From Helichrysum umbraculigerum (lineage: Eukaryota; Streptophyta; Magnoliopsida; Asterales; Asteraceae), in the NCBI GenBank assembly GCA_949592205.1, contig CATIUR010000003.1, forward strand, positions 73,994,501 to 74,058,500: a stretch of 64,000 nucleotides of DNA, read 5' to 3'. Both the position numbers and the translations under genes were made by a program. Under the pieces are notes generated by a model. That model was not told the origin of the DNA and searched no databases. It was given only the letters and a program-made list of their open reading frames with translations. Positions 1 through 11,844 of this stretch are shown here, in pieces (within the stretch, counting starts at the first letter, position 1; every line of letters begins with the position of its first letter).

Positions 1-431
1 ACCTTTTTATGATGTTAAACCTCTCATTTAGTATCTCCTCATCAGATTTACAAGCAACTATTATCAAGGATTCATCACTGAGAAATCATAGCAGTTTGAT
101 CCAATTTACTCTACTAATAATCATATCATGGCAAATCAAACAATTCAAGCTTATTAAATACACCAAGCTTATTAGAAAATACCTGATATATCTAGGCCCA
201 CAAGTATTGAGGAATCATTGAGAATACCCTTCGGTTTCTCACATTCCTCCGTCTCTGCAACAAAACAACACTTTTGCAACATGTTATAGGTTAGTACTTT
301 TTCAACAACTAATTTCTCATGCAACTATTAATCCCGCACTCCCAGGAATGTTTGACTTGACACTACCATAGATTTGGGATTGAACACTTTGCAATGTCCA
401 ATTCGCCCAAACCTATGCTCTGATACCAACT
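1..431 (-). mobile_element. Leader region of a truncated minus-strand gypsy element
   Basis: This is the internal DNA just downstream (on the minus strand) of the primer-binding site at 417-428. It runs off the left edge of the window. No gag reading frame is visible. The short 70-codon plus-strand frame near position 9 has no recognisable content and is probably chance. The assignment rests on the adjacent primer site and LTR. Confidence 0.6.
417..428 (-). promoter_or_regulatory. Primer-binding site (initiator Met tRNA)
   Basis: The plus strand reads GCTCTGATACCA, so the minus strand reads TGGTATCAGAGC, the usual complement of the 3' end of plant initiator-Met tRNA. It lies 3 nt from the LTR end at 432, the normal spacing for plant gypsy elements. 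Confidence 0.85.
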
Positions 432-2600
432 TATAACACCCCTCAATTTCTATCATTTAAATATAGTAAATCGGAAGCGTAAGTCCAAATAGATAGTAAT
501 AATTTACATCCTTTTATCAATGCTATAAAATTTAACCTTTTCAAAACTATAATTTCTTCAACCGAGGTATTATATAAAAACATGATGAAACATTATTTTA
601 TACATTTTAACTATCAGAGTAGAGCCTCGTAGTCAAACATTCCTTCTAGTCCAACTTCTTGCCCACCCAATATTAAAGCCAAAACCTGCAAGAAGTGTTA
701 ATGTGGGGGATTAGCATAAAGCTAAGTGAGTAGATAACTAATCAACAGGCTAACTTAGCTCAACAACTTTGCATACAACAATTAACACATAACCAACAAA
801 GTAGACAATATCACCATTTAGCAAAGCAACAGGGCAACTGTTCAACTAGTCAACTTATCATCAAAGCAACTATTCAACAAGCAACGGACTTCATAATGAG
901 GCATCGGTGGCTCTGGGGATAACCATAATACCCGGGAGGCTCCCCAAGAACACTTACCCAACCATATCCGTATGGCCATAACGGACGAGACCGATAGCTA
1001 GTGGTTATTCTCAACTAACACAGGAGGTGTGTTAAACCTTGAATAACCGACTAGCCCAACCAACAATTCAACAACTCGTTGACCTCATTAACAACTGATG
1101 CCCGAAGGCCAACAACAAGTCCAGTGATCACATAATCAACAAATCACATATTCATCAGGTCAACGTTATTATATCAACCATATTATTACTAACTATAATA
1201 ATCATCATGGCAACTACAATAGTAATAATATGTTACTTGTTGTAACCAAACTCGTTACAACCAAGTTATACTGAGGATTAGAGATCCACTCACCGACCAC
1301 CTCAGGCATCCACTCAGTAGTCTAATATCACTGAGTCTTCTGCACATCTGAGAATACAACATGATATCACAAGTTAGTTACTTGTCTCAAAATATATATA
1401 TATATATATAACATTATGCCTACATTACAATTAGCATCGTAACAACATGATTCACAATCACCTTTCAATTTATAATTATCATGACCATCTCATCACATTA
1501 ATCCACTGCAATCATCACTAACCAATATAGTTAAACCACAACTAAGGTTATTAACCTCATTTCATGAATTCATCAAAACCACAATATTTGGTTTAATGAA
1601 TACTTAACAATTAAATTCACACAATCATCTTTAATCATCAATTAAGTGTTCTTAGCTATAACCAATGCTAATTTGATCATATAATCCATGATCATCATCA
1701 AATTCATCATTAACCTCAAGAACACATAATCATTTCCTTCAATCAAATGTTAGGCTTAGATTATAATCATGTATTAAACATAAATCAACAAGCTTTACTT
1801 CATGAATAATTAACTAAACCCGAACTTTCTTCATGATCATCATTTAATTTTACCATTTCTAGCTTAGGGTTTAGATACTAATCATCATTTAAGCATCAAC
1901 TAATCATTATAACATGATTACAAGCTTTAATTCATGAATTATCAACTAACCCATATCTTAACTCATGATCATCATTCATTTATATCATTTCTAGGTTAGA
2001 TTTTCAACTACAAATCATGAATTAGATATCAACTAACAATTATTTCATCATTACAAGCTTCAATTTAGCATTACTCATCCTAATTTCATCATGTACACAA
2101 AACCCCATTTCATAGGTTTATGATAATCAAGTAATCAAGACTTACAAAGATGAGTAGAAGGATTAGAGAGTGATAATCCATGTTCTTGAAGCTTAAATTC
2201 GGATTTGGCATCTTCAATTTAGTGTTGTGAAAGGATTTTAGGAATTGATCTAGGGTTTATATGTTTATGTATGTATGTATATGTACGTAATGTATATAGA
2301 TATAGTTAGGAAAAAGAAACCGACTCAAATATGAGTTTATCACATATTTGGTTAAATTTCATTCCCCGTACTTATCATTGTCTGGAACTTAAAAACCATT
2401 TGCGGGGAAACATTATATTATTTTACCGTCAACTGAATTAATTTAAAACCATCAATAATTTATTGGTCACAATAAATTATCCGACTCTTTTACCCATTTA
2501 TTTGACTAAAATGCACTCAAAACTATTTTCTAACACATTAAATAATGATTCACAGTTATAAAATATTTAATACTACTAGACCCAAATACTGGGTGTTACA
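432..2600 (-). repeat. 5' LTR of the left-edge gypsy element
   Basis: On the minus strand the LTR starts TGTAACACCC at 2600 and ends GGGGTGTTATA next to the primer site, with a T in place of the C of the usual TACA end. Length is 2169 bp. A GTGAGT donor-like site (minus strand, 1293-1288) is followed by short hairpins (about 890-1130, for example CCATA-CGGA-TATGG and AACACA-CCTCC-TGTGTT) and a CTTCTTGCAGG acceptor-like site near 690. This is the same order as in the LTRs at 19600, 36734 and 40174. An (AT)n run lies at about 1388-1411. The partner LTR is outside the window. Confidence 0.75.
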
Positions 2601-3104
2601 TATCAAAATCAAAATGTTTGGATATATCCGAATAATCCGAATAAGGATTATGTAATTAAATAATATATTTTTGATAATATATTACTACTTAATGTTTACC
2701 ATATAAGAATTCATTACAAATAAAAACTTTTATTACACTACATACTACTTCATAATAGTTTTGTACCATCTAGAAGTTTATTTGATTTAGAAACTACGAA
2801 TCTGTTTTGGATTAAGTTGTATGTTAGAAGTTGAAATTGGAGTTTAAATGTTATAATATGATCTATCGTTACGTATTATGTGTGTTTATATAAATGTTTT
2901 AAACGTAAAATTAGTCTTACTCGATATCACACACTCAACTTGAGCTTATTCGGATGAATCCATTTAATCCGAACACCAATCCGAAACTGTTTAATCCGTA
3001 TTCGATTGATCTGTTTCTTATTTGGATTGGATTAACGATCAACTTGAGATTGTCAAAATCCGAATAATCCAAAATCCGAATAATCCGTCCGAATAACACC
3101 CCTA
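2601..3104. mobile_element. Right part of a hAT-like non-autonomous element
   Basis: The segment is full of CCGAATAATCCG-type motifs and ends in a terminus reading AACACCCCTA, the inverse of the TAGGGGTGTT terminus of the intact hAT-type MITE at 33656-34310. The left part is missing because the gypsy LTR ending at 2600 abuts it. The retroelement probably inserted into this older element. Confidence 0.45.
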
Positions 3105-3636
3105 AATCACATATATGTTTTTTTTTTAAAAAGAGAAAATTACAAAAACCGTCCTTATGGTTTGACCTGAATTGCACATCAGTCCTTTAACTGGCATTGA
3201 ACTGAAATTTTAAATTTCTTAAAAAGTGTGTATGTTATATGGAGATTAGACAGGGCAAGTGAGTAGTTTAATATTCTTAGGTTATTATTATTATTTTTAT
3301 TATTATTATTTAATTATTATTTGTTTATATAACCGCTTCAACTATACACAAACTACTCGTAAAATATTCTGCAGTAATTGACTCTTAAAATAAATCACAT
3401 TGAAATACATTATTTATTTTGACCCAAAAAAAAAGGAAAAAGAAATACAGTACATTATTTATGTGAAGTGAGTAGCTTTAGGTTAAGTTGGAGTGGTTGG
3501 CATTCAATTCGATATAAATATCCACACGCATTAGCTTTGGTGGTCACTTTTGCATACAAACAATCCATTCAGAATACAATCACAGGGTCAACACACCTAA
3601 CCATTAAATTGGTAACAGCATACTCCAAACAACAAA
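3105..3636. other. Intergenic DNA with a possible TATA box
   Basis: No gene is seen. A 30-bp stretch near 3136 (AAAATTACAAAAACCGTCC) matches a common plant dispersed-repeat motif, also recalled near 34380. GATATAAATA at 3511-3520 could be a TATA box for the small ORF that begins at 3637, with about 90-100 bp of leader. Short (TTA)n runs lie at about 3283-3320. Confidence 0.35.
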
Positions 3637-3762
3637 ATGAAGTCGTTCCCTTTTCAGTCACGTTTTCGTGATCTTCTTTCAGAACAACATTCATTCACGA
3701 CAACGATTTCTCTGTTTAAATCTTCCGTCAATCATCGACGAATCAAATCTCAATGGGAATGA
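3637..3762 (+). CDS. Possible small protein of 41 residues, unrecognised
   Basis: An ATG at 3637 opens a 41-residue frame ending TGA at 3760-3762. It starts MKSFPFQSRFRDLL and contains the core TTISLFKSS. I do not recognise a family. The protein is basic with no signal peptide or membrane segment. Support for it being real: a TATA-like GATATAAATA lies about 120 bp upstream, and the TISLFKS coding core recurs three more times in the window (minus strand at 4860, 23354 and 24449) with third-position-type changes. Against: it is very short, no splice structure can be proved, and the recurrence could equally be a dispersed repeat. It could be the first exon of a longer gene. Confidence 0.3.
   Translation: MKSFPFQSRFRDLLSEQHSFTTTISLFKSSVNHRRIKSQWE
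3697..3727 (+). repeat. ISLFKS module, copy 1
   Basis: Core CGATTTCTCTGTTTAAATC, translated TISLFKS in the small ORF at 3637-3762. It is one of four related short segments in the window. Confidence 0.4.
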
Positions 3763-5083
3763 ATAATTTCTTCTGTCAGAATTCTGATTCAACCAAAGAC
3801 TTTTTTTAATCCCTTAGAAAAGGTGATGAATTCAATGAATAAAAGTTTTAATTAAATAGGTTGATATACTTTAGTAAAGAGATTGTAAAAAGCTTTACAT
3901 TTCACAAGCTATTGCCTTCTCTCTCGTCTATATGTAAATCAATTTTTATAAAATTGTCTGGGTAAATTTAAATACAAAAGTGGCAGTTATGGTGATTCTT
4001 ATAAAAACATATATAATCCACCTTCTGCCACTCTATTCACTTACAACACAACATTTCATGTAAATGTTCAAAAAGCATCAAACATATTTTTCAGGAGCAT
4101 AGTGAAGTGTACTAGCTAGCATCACTGAAGTCTGTTGAAGATATATCGTACTATTCGTATGGATTGTTTGTAAGAAAGAGTGATGGAATTAAGTCCGTTG
4201 GAGATTAAAAGAGAGTACGTGGTGATTATGTAGATTAATTATTATATTGTTAGTTTGTTACTCGATCATAGAGGTACCAGGAGTATTATATTGTACTACA
4301 CGTTGGACTGTATGTTGATTGGGACGGTTTAAACTTTTGGAGCAGGTTGTGTATTGTGTTATGTGTAAGACAAAATGTATCTAGATAGTAGTATATATAG
4401 TACTCTAACTTGGTTTAATGGTTTATTTATGTATTTATTTTATTTCTTTTACATTCTAAAATAAAGATAATAAAAACAACGTGATGCTTTCGAAATTTTA
4501 TATATATTATGTATTTATTTTATTTCTTTTACATTTTAAAACAAAGATAATAAAAACAACCAGATAAAATTTTATATATAACACAATTTAAGATTTATAA
4601 AATTCCAACTTATTAACCCACGAGCTATACGTACAAATTGAATTAAATGATTACGCCATCTTCTCGCAATTCTTTTACATGTTGATCGGGATGTTTCGGC
4701 AATGAATACACTTCATACTAACTGAGATGTTGAGGTTATAATCCATTTGTAGTTGCTCTTTATCATAATAGTGGGTCTGTCTGTCGATGCCCAATATTAT
4801 GATTGTGGCCAAACGAAGCCGGCAGCACGTCAACGTGACTGAATAAAACTACAGATGGCAAAAGATTTAAACAGGGAAATCGCAGTAGCAAAAGAGTATT
4901 GTAGGTTTTGTTGGGAAAAAAAGATGATAAAGAAAATGAACTTTGAAAGAGAAAATGGGCATGGATAGCTTTCAGCATCTTCATATAGTAAATAGTTCTG
5001 GATCCATCCCCACATTTCTTTTTCTTCCTTTGATTTATCATATATCTGGTTCAACAACTTACCAATGAGGTTTTTCGACATGA
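3763..5083. other. Intergenic DNA, no gene recognised
   Basis: AT-rich. It holds two 54-bp direct repeats (4427-4480 and 4507-4560, starting TTATGTATTTATTTTATTTC, 80 bp apart) with three or four differences. Two overlapping minus-strand frames (4763-5041 and 4830-5126) have no recognisable domains. One of them contains the second ISLFKS module. Confidence 0.4.
4860..4901 (-). repeat. ISLFKS module, copy 2
   Basis: The minus strand reads through GCGATTTCCCTGTTTAAATC, translated ATAISLFKSF, and is preceded by a pyrimidine-rich stretch. It closely matches copy 3 at 23354, which lay about 1 kb away before the 18 kb element inserted between them. Confidence 0.4.
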
Positions 5084-5088
5084 AACAC
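5084..5088. repeat. Target-site duplication AACAC (left)
   Basis: AACAC directly precedes the LTR at 5089 and recurs at 23325-23329 directly after the other LTR. A 5-bp duplication is the hallmark of LTR-retrotransposon integration and fixes the outer limits of the element. Confidence 0.9.
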
Positions 5089-7219
5089 TGAAATGCCCAA
5101 AAATCTGTGCATTTTTTTTTACACACTTTTATTTGCTTATCGTGGTCCCAATACTCTTACTATTACATTACATTTCCTTTTTAAACAATTAAAATAATCT
5201 TTTCATGGCAACAAGCTGAATCCGGCCGGATTCATGGGAATCCGCCGGATTCCCTAAGATTTTAGACTCAACTCTTAAACAGACCAAAATTATGGCAATC
5301 CGGTTCTGAAATCCGCCCGGATTCATGGCAATCCGCCGGATTCCCATGAATCCGCCAGATTCCCAACTCCAGCAACAGAATTCAGAACCAGCAATCTTTT
5401 ATACCAAAAGCCGAACTTCAAATATGCATATCTTTCAAACGACAACACCTGGGAGTCTAAAATTTTGCAGGCACGTACACTTTGACCAAATAAACATTTC
5501 TTCATTCTTACTTTTTCAAATTTCACGTTACATCTCATTTTTACTCGTTAACTAATTTTCGGCTATTTTTAGCCGTTTTGCTTGACATATCAAGTTCCAA
5601 TTTTCCACAAATCTGACTTCAAGCTTTTGACACTAGCATTGACTATCAAAAATGGAATCTAAAGCAATTATTACTACTTCCATAACATGACTAGAATCCA
5701 TTTTGATACGTGAACCCTTTTCTACCCAATTAGACCCTTTTTGACCCATTAACCCAAAATGGCTAATTTGACTCATTCCATAGTCAATCATAACTTATAA
5801 TTAACTAATAGAATATCAAAACTTATTTCCAATACATACATAATCAAATTGACAAGTATTTCATAACTTGCCCTTTTACACTTTCTACAACATCTTTACA
5901 ATATGACAACTTTGTTAGAGTGGGCTTTCAAAGGTTACAAAACGATAATTTAAAGAGAGAAGCTTGTGTAACTTACGACAAGCTAGCAACTCCACTTCTA
6001 TCCTTTATTCACTTCTTTTCCCTTACCGCTTCCACTTGGACCTATACATATAAACTAACTAAATAAGCAATTTGCTTAGTGAGAATATGAAAATTAATCA
6101 ATATAATGCATTATTCAATAAGATAAATAACAAGCAAAGTAAGGAAACTACTTCCCTTTTTCTTGCAACTCTAATTTCACAGTTTTGATCATATGTGCAC
6201 ATATCTAAACACTCATCTAGCTAATATCAATTAGCTAGTCTAATCAAATAATCGGCTAACATAAGTTAGCTACTAATCAAAGCATAGCTAACCTTGGTTA
6301 GCTATTCTAATCAATTTATGGCTAACACTCATTAACCATTCTAATCATTAACTTTCATCATAATCATATCATAATAACAAACTAATCACAACTATTTACA
6401 TGATTATGATCTAGTTATTTCATAAACTCACCTTGAAGGATTAGATTAATTGATGGCACTTGTTCAAGAATTGATTCCACCTTTTTAACACCTAACACAT
6501 AAGCATAACAATACATTTAAAAACAACTAATCATATTATAACTAGTTTCATCTAATTCTTTCTCCCCCACTATGATCAAACTAACTTTTACTTTCACTAA
6601 TTTAGCTAATTACACTTTCATATTCATAGTTAGGGCTTTTCATATGATAATTACTATTATCTTACTGCTATTAACATCTCTAATCATTATTTCAAGCTAA
6701 AATACAAGATTCATGAGAAACCTTCATGAACCCTAATCACTATCTTTCAATTATAAGATGAAATTAAGTTAACAATCACTATTACTAAGCTAAACTATCA
6801 TAATCTTAACAATTTCAAGCCCTAATTTTGGATTATAATCACCTCCCATTCAAAACCCATAAATAACCCAAATTCTAGGGTTCATAAATAAAAGGATTAC
6901 TTACAAGGAGTAAAAGAAGAAAAGAGATAATGATTCTGAGTTCTAAATCTTGAATTGAAAGATTAATTGGATGATTTGAGGTGATGAAGTTATTCCTGCG
7001 ATTTTTCTTAGCTTCTAATCAAAGTCTGGAATGTTTTAAGGAGTTAGAGAGAAGACACGTATCTATGTCTATAAATCTTTTAAATTTTCTTACTACACAG
7101 TCTGTAACTGAACAACCATTTACGTATTCTATTATAACTTATTATTAAAAGATCTATAATTAAAAAGAAGTATATATTATTGTACACTAAAATAATACCT
7201 TGAAAACTAGGGTGTTACA
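5089..7219 (-). repeat. 3' LTR of the Tekay-like element
   Basis: On the minus strand it starts TGTAACACCC at 7219 and ends GGGCATTTCA at 5089, 2131 bp. A consensus splice donor AAG/GTGAGT lies at 6431-6426 (minus). Immediately downstream come hairpins: arms CTAGCTAAT/ATTAGCTAG (6217-6238), GCTAAC/GTTAGC (6255-6270) and ATAGCTAACC/GGTTAGCTAT (6284-6305), plus the palindrome ATATGTGCACATAT at 6191. A cluster of GGATTC/GAATCC palindromes lies at 5218-5360. Confidence 0.9.
5218..5360. repeat. Cluster of GAATCC/GGATTC palindromes in the LTR
   Basis: The stretch includes the palindrome GAATCCGGCCGGATTC, the near-perfect stem GGGAATCCG-C-CGGATTCCC, and three further AATCCG(C)CGGATT copies. The same block is present in the partner LTR at about 12695-12842. 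It would fold as several stable hairpins in RNA or cruciform DNA. Confidence 0.7.
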
Positions 7220-7233
7220 ACTCTCCCCCACTT
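7220..7233 (-). promoter_or_regulatory. Polypurine tract
   Basis: The minus strand reads AAGTGGGGGAGAGT immediately before the 3' LTR. This is the expected plus-strand primer for reverse transcription. It overlaps the very end of the pol frame. Confidence 0.85.
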
Positions 7234-10200
7234 ATTCTGTTCGTGTCCTCACGAACCATTCCTGATGTACCGCAGGGTAATAAATCATCATCCACTCCTC
7301 TGGTTCCCAAGTAAATTCTGAACCTTTCCTATGACACCACTGAATTTTAACTATTGAAACTGATTTATTTCTTAGCTGTTTCACTTTCTGATCAAGAATT
7401 CTAACCGGTTCTTCTACATAACTTAATTTGTCGTTTACTTCTATTTCTGTCAGTGGCACATAAGAAGCTTCATCAACTAAACACTTTCTAAGCTGAGACA
7501 CGTGAAATGTGTCATGAATGCTACCAAGTTCTTCTGGTAATTGTAATCGGTGTGCGACTTTTCCAACTCTATCAATAATTTCAAAAGGTCCAATGTACCT
7601 TGGACTCAACTTTCCTCGCTTTCAAAATCTAATAATTCCTTTCCAAGGTGAGACTTTAAGCATCACCTTATCACCTATTTGGAATTCAATAGGCCTTCTT
7701 CTTTTATCTGCATACGATTTCTGTCGATCTTGTGCCATTTTAAGCCTCTCACATATTTGATCTATCTTTTCTGTTGTCAACTGCACTATGTCTGTACTAC
7801 CAAGTTCTCATTGACCAACCTCACCCCAACAAATTGGAGTTCGACATTTTCTACCATATAACATTTCATAAGGTGGCATTTTTATTGAAGAATGGTAAAT
7901 GTTATTATAGGAAAACTCTACCAATGGAAGGTGAGTATCCCAACTGCCACCAAAGTCAATGGCACAAGCTCTAAGCATATCCTCAAGAGTCTGAATTGTA
8001 CGTTCACTTTGACCATCAGTTTGAGGATGAAAAGTTGTACTGATGTGTAACCGAGTTCCTAAATCTTCTTGAAATTTATTCCAGAATCGAGAAGTAAAGC
8101 GGGTATCACGATCTGAAACAATAGAAAGTGGAACTCCATGCCTAGCAATAACTTCTTTAACATATAAATTAGCTAACATCTCGGAGGAAGAAGTTTCTCG
8201 AATAGGAAGAAAAAGAGCACTCTTTGTCAATCGGTCCACGATCACCCAAATAATGTCATGTTGCCTGGGAGTTTTTGGCAACTTTGTAACAAAATCCATA
8301 GTGATGTGTTCCCATTTCCATACTGGTATATCTAATGGCTGTAGTTTACCGTATGGTTGTTGGTGCTATGCTTTGACTTGCAAACAAGTGAGACAATTCT
8401 GAACATGTTTTACTATATCACGCTTCATACCTGGCCACCAGTAGTCACGCTTTAGATCACGATACATCTTGGTGGCACCAGGATGAACATAATACTTGGA
8501 TTTGTGAGCCTCGTCTAGTAACACTTTCTTCACTTCACTCGTTCTTGGTATCCAGATTCTACCATAACGAGTCTTTAAACCTCTAGAATCATCTACTAAT
8601 TCGGAAAGTTGACCCGCTAAACGTTGTTTGTTAGGGTCATTTGATGCTAGAATTTCAATCTGAGCAGTTTTAATAGAATCAAATAACTGAGGAAGCACAA
8701 TCATTTGAAAAGATTTCAGTGAAAGAATATAATGGCTAGCTTTTCTGCTAAGAGCATCAGCTACAACATTAGCTTTACCAGGATGATAAAGAATGTCGCA
8801 GTCATAATCTTTGACTAAATCTAACCATCTTCTTTGACGATTATTTAAGTCCCGTTGATTGAAAAAATACTTGAGGCTTTTGTGATCTGTATAAATGGTA
8901 AACTTAACACCATAGAGATAATGGCGCCAAATTTTAAGGGCAAAGACCACAGCTGCTAATTCAAGATCATGAGTGGGATAGTTCTGCTTGTGCGATTTTA
9001 ACTGACGTGAAGCATAAGCAATGACTTTCCCACGCTGCATAAGAACACAGCCTAATCCAAGTTTCGAAGCATCACAATAAACTACCATATCCTCGTTACC
9101 CACGGGTAAAACAAGAATAGGAGCTTGACTAAGTTTTCCTTTTAACATCTGAAATGCTTTGGATTGCTCATCTCCTCACTTCCACTGAACACTCTTTCTA
9201 GTTAACTGAGTCAAAGGAGTAGCAATCTTTGAAAAGTCTTGAATAAAACGACGATAGTAGCTAGCTAAGCCAAGAAAACTCCTGACTTCAGTAGGACTCG
9301 AAGGTGGGTCCCACTTCATTACTGCTGTTGTCTTGGAAGGGTCAACCTGAATACCGTGAATATTGATCACGTGTCCAAGGAATTGGACTTCTCATAACCA
9401 AAATTCACATTTAGAAAATTTGGCAAATAATCTTTCACGCCGAAGTGTTTCTTGAACTTGCCTGAGATGTGCTGCATGCTCAGTCTCGTTTTTAGAATAG
9501 ATGAAAATATCATCAATAAAGACTATAACAAACTGATCAAGCATAGGACGACAAACTCTATTCATCAAGTCCATAAATGCAGCTGGAGCATTAGTTAAGC
9601 CAAAAAGCATAACTGTAAACTCAAAGTGACCATAACGAGTACGAAAAGCAGTCTTTGAAATATCTCCTTCTCTAACCTTTAACTGATGGTAGCCAGAACG
9701 AAGATCAATCTTTGAAAAGAAACTGGCACCTTGTAACTGATCAAACAAATCATCTATTCGAGGTAAAGGATATATGTTCTTAATGGTCACTTTATTTAGT
9801 TCCCGGTAATCTATACACATTCTTTAGGAACCGTCTTTCTTCTTTACAAATAAAACTGGAGCTCCCCAAGGTGAACTACTAGGATGAATGAAACCTTTAT
9901 CTAGAAGTTCTTGTAACTGTTTCATCATTTCTTGCATTTCAGTAGGAGCTAACCGATAAGGAGTTTTGGCGATTGGAATAGCTCCAGGAACAAGATCAAT
10001 TCGAAATTCCACTTGTCTATCAGGTGGAATACCTGGAAGTTCGTCAGGGAATACTTCGGGAAAATCTTTTACAACTGGAATACTAAAAAGTTCTGGCACA
10101 GATTTAGAGTTATCGACCACGTGTGCTAAAAAGGCTTGACACCCGTGTGACAACAATCTTTTAACTCGAGCAAAAGTGCAAACAGGAATGGATCTACTAG

Positions 10201-11803
10201 AACGTTCACCGTAAACAGTAATTTCCTTTCCGCTAGGTGCTTTAAGGAGAACTACTTTTTCATGACAATTGATTAAACCTCTATTCCTTCCCATCCAATC
10301 CATTCCTATTACAACATGAAATTCTCCGATTTGCATGGGAATCAAGTCTATTCTAAACATCTCACCTCCTATTTCAATAGTACACCCTCTATACACGTCA
10401 CTAACAATTACTAACTTACTATCTGCAATTTCAACTTCCATAGGGTGTTCCAATTTAGAAATGGGAGTATTTAATCGTTCACAAAAAGAAAGCGACACAA
10501 AAGACTTTGTGGCTCCAGAGTCGAATAAAACATGGGCAGGTATGGTGTTAATTATAAAGGTACCTGTCACCACGTCATGTGACTCCTTTGCCTCTTCTGC
10601 AGTAATCTGAAAAGAACGACCTTTTGCTCTTTGTCCACCTGTCTCTCTTTTCTTTTCAGCTTCCTTCTTCTGCTCATTTCTTTTCATATCTTCCAATCTA
10701 ACGGGGCAATTAGCTTGTAAATGGTCGTCCTTATAACAATAAAAACACATAGGATAAGGGTTATGACAATTAGCAGCAATATGTCCCTGCTGACGACATT
10801 TATAACAAACTGTACTCCCCAACTGGCACTCTCCTGGATGCTTTCTACCACAATTATTACATTTAGGAAATTCCCGGGTTGGAGCTTGGGATTGACGGTT
10901 TGATTGTTGAGACTGAGATTTCTGTTGTTGTGATTGTGGTGACTGTTGTTTTCCAAAAGATTTGAATTTCTTGGTTTGTTGTGATTGGGAAGAAGATTGT
11001 TCAGCTTTTCTCTTACTGGCTCTATCCTCAGCTTTTGCTTGCAGCTCTTTCTCTCGTGTCAACCCTTTATTCATCATCCTTGGAATGGAATCATAAATAG
11101 TCGGGTCAACTGCTTCTCTAATTTCAATATTCAAATGTCGGTAGTAATGATCTTTCATTAACCCCAGATTAGAGGTATACTCTGGACAAAACTGAGACTT
11201 ATCATAAAACATGTTAGTATACTCAGTCACCGACATCTTCCCTTGGTTTATGGCTAAGAACTCCCCTTTTAACCTTTCTACTTCCGCCATGGGAGCGAAT
11301 TCTGCTATAAACTTTTCTTTGAACATGTTCCAAGTAAATTTTGTAGCATCTTCTGCACCGTGAGTTTTAACCTGAGTACCCCACCAATCCTTAGCACTAT
11401 CTTTCAACTGATGGGCAGCAAATAATACTCGTAGCCTTTCTGGACAGTCACAGAGTAGAAAAGTTTCTTCTATCTTAGTAATCCACCTATGACTACTAAT
11501 CGGGTCCCTTTCACCATGAAATTCTGGAGGACTACAGTTTGCAAAGTTTTTATATTCAAAACGTTATTTCTCTTTATTTATCTGATGCTGAGCATTTAAC
11601 ATTTCACTATTTATTTGAGGGTTAACTAAGACATGATGCTTCTGTTCAAATTCTACTAATCGAGTACTAATTATTTGCTCCATTCGTGTATATACCTTAG
11701 GAGCAAATTCTTGTAGGGCTTGCCCAATAACATCTTTTAACAGCATCCGATCTTCAGGGTCAAAGTTCTTCCTGAAACATTCTCCTCTTGATTGGGAGAA
11801 CAT
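7232..11803 (-). pseudogene. Gag-pol polyprotein of the chromovirus, seven in-frame stops
   Basis: One reading frame spans the whole region with no frameshift, read downward. Order: Gag domain from 11803; three zinc knuckles near 10700-10870, starting CNNCGRKHPGEC; protease with DSGAT motif near 10530; reverse transcriptase with [15 protein letters not shown] and the catalytic box FIDDIF (about 9510); RNase H (CDASKLGLGCVLM, YTDHKSL); integrase HHCC zinc finger (HPGATKMYRDLKRDYWWPG) and D, D, E residues ([35 protein letters not shown]); C-terminal chromodomain ending near WEPEEWM. Stops lie at 11564-11566, 9824-9826, 9392-9394, 9176-9178, 8366-8368, 7808-7810 and 7622-7624. The likely original Gag start is the ATG at 11844, which is in another frame, so a small indel probably lies between 11844 and 11803. 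The element cannot make a working polyprotein. Chromodomains in this family direct integration to chromatin marks. Confidence 0.9.
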
Positions 11804-11844
11804 ACATTTGAACCCTCAGCTTCCTTATTTGGTATAGATTCCAT

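Noticed and set aside
10335..10956. Plus- and minus-strand frames of about 60-90 codons within the gag-pol region
   Set aside because: They are out-of-frame shadows of the Tekay-like polyprotein.
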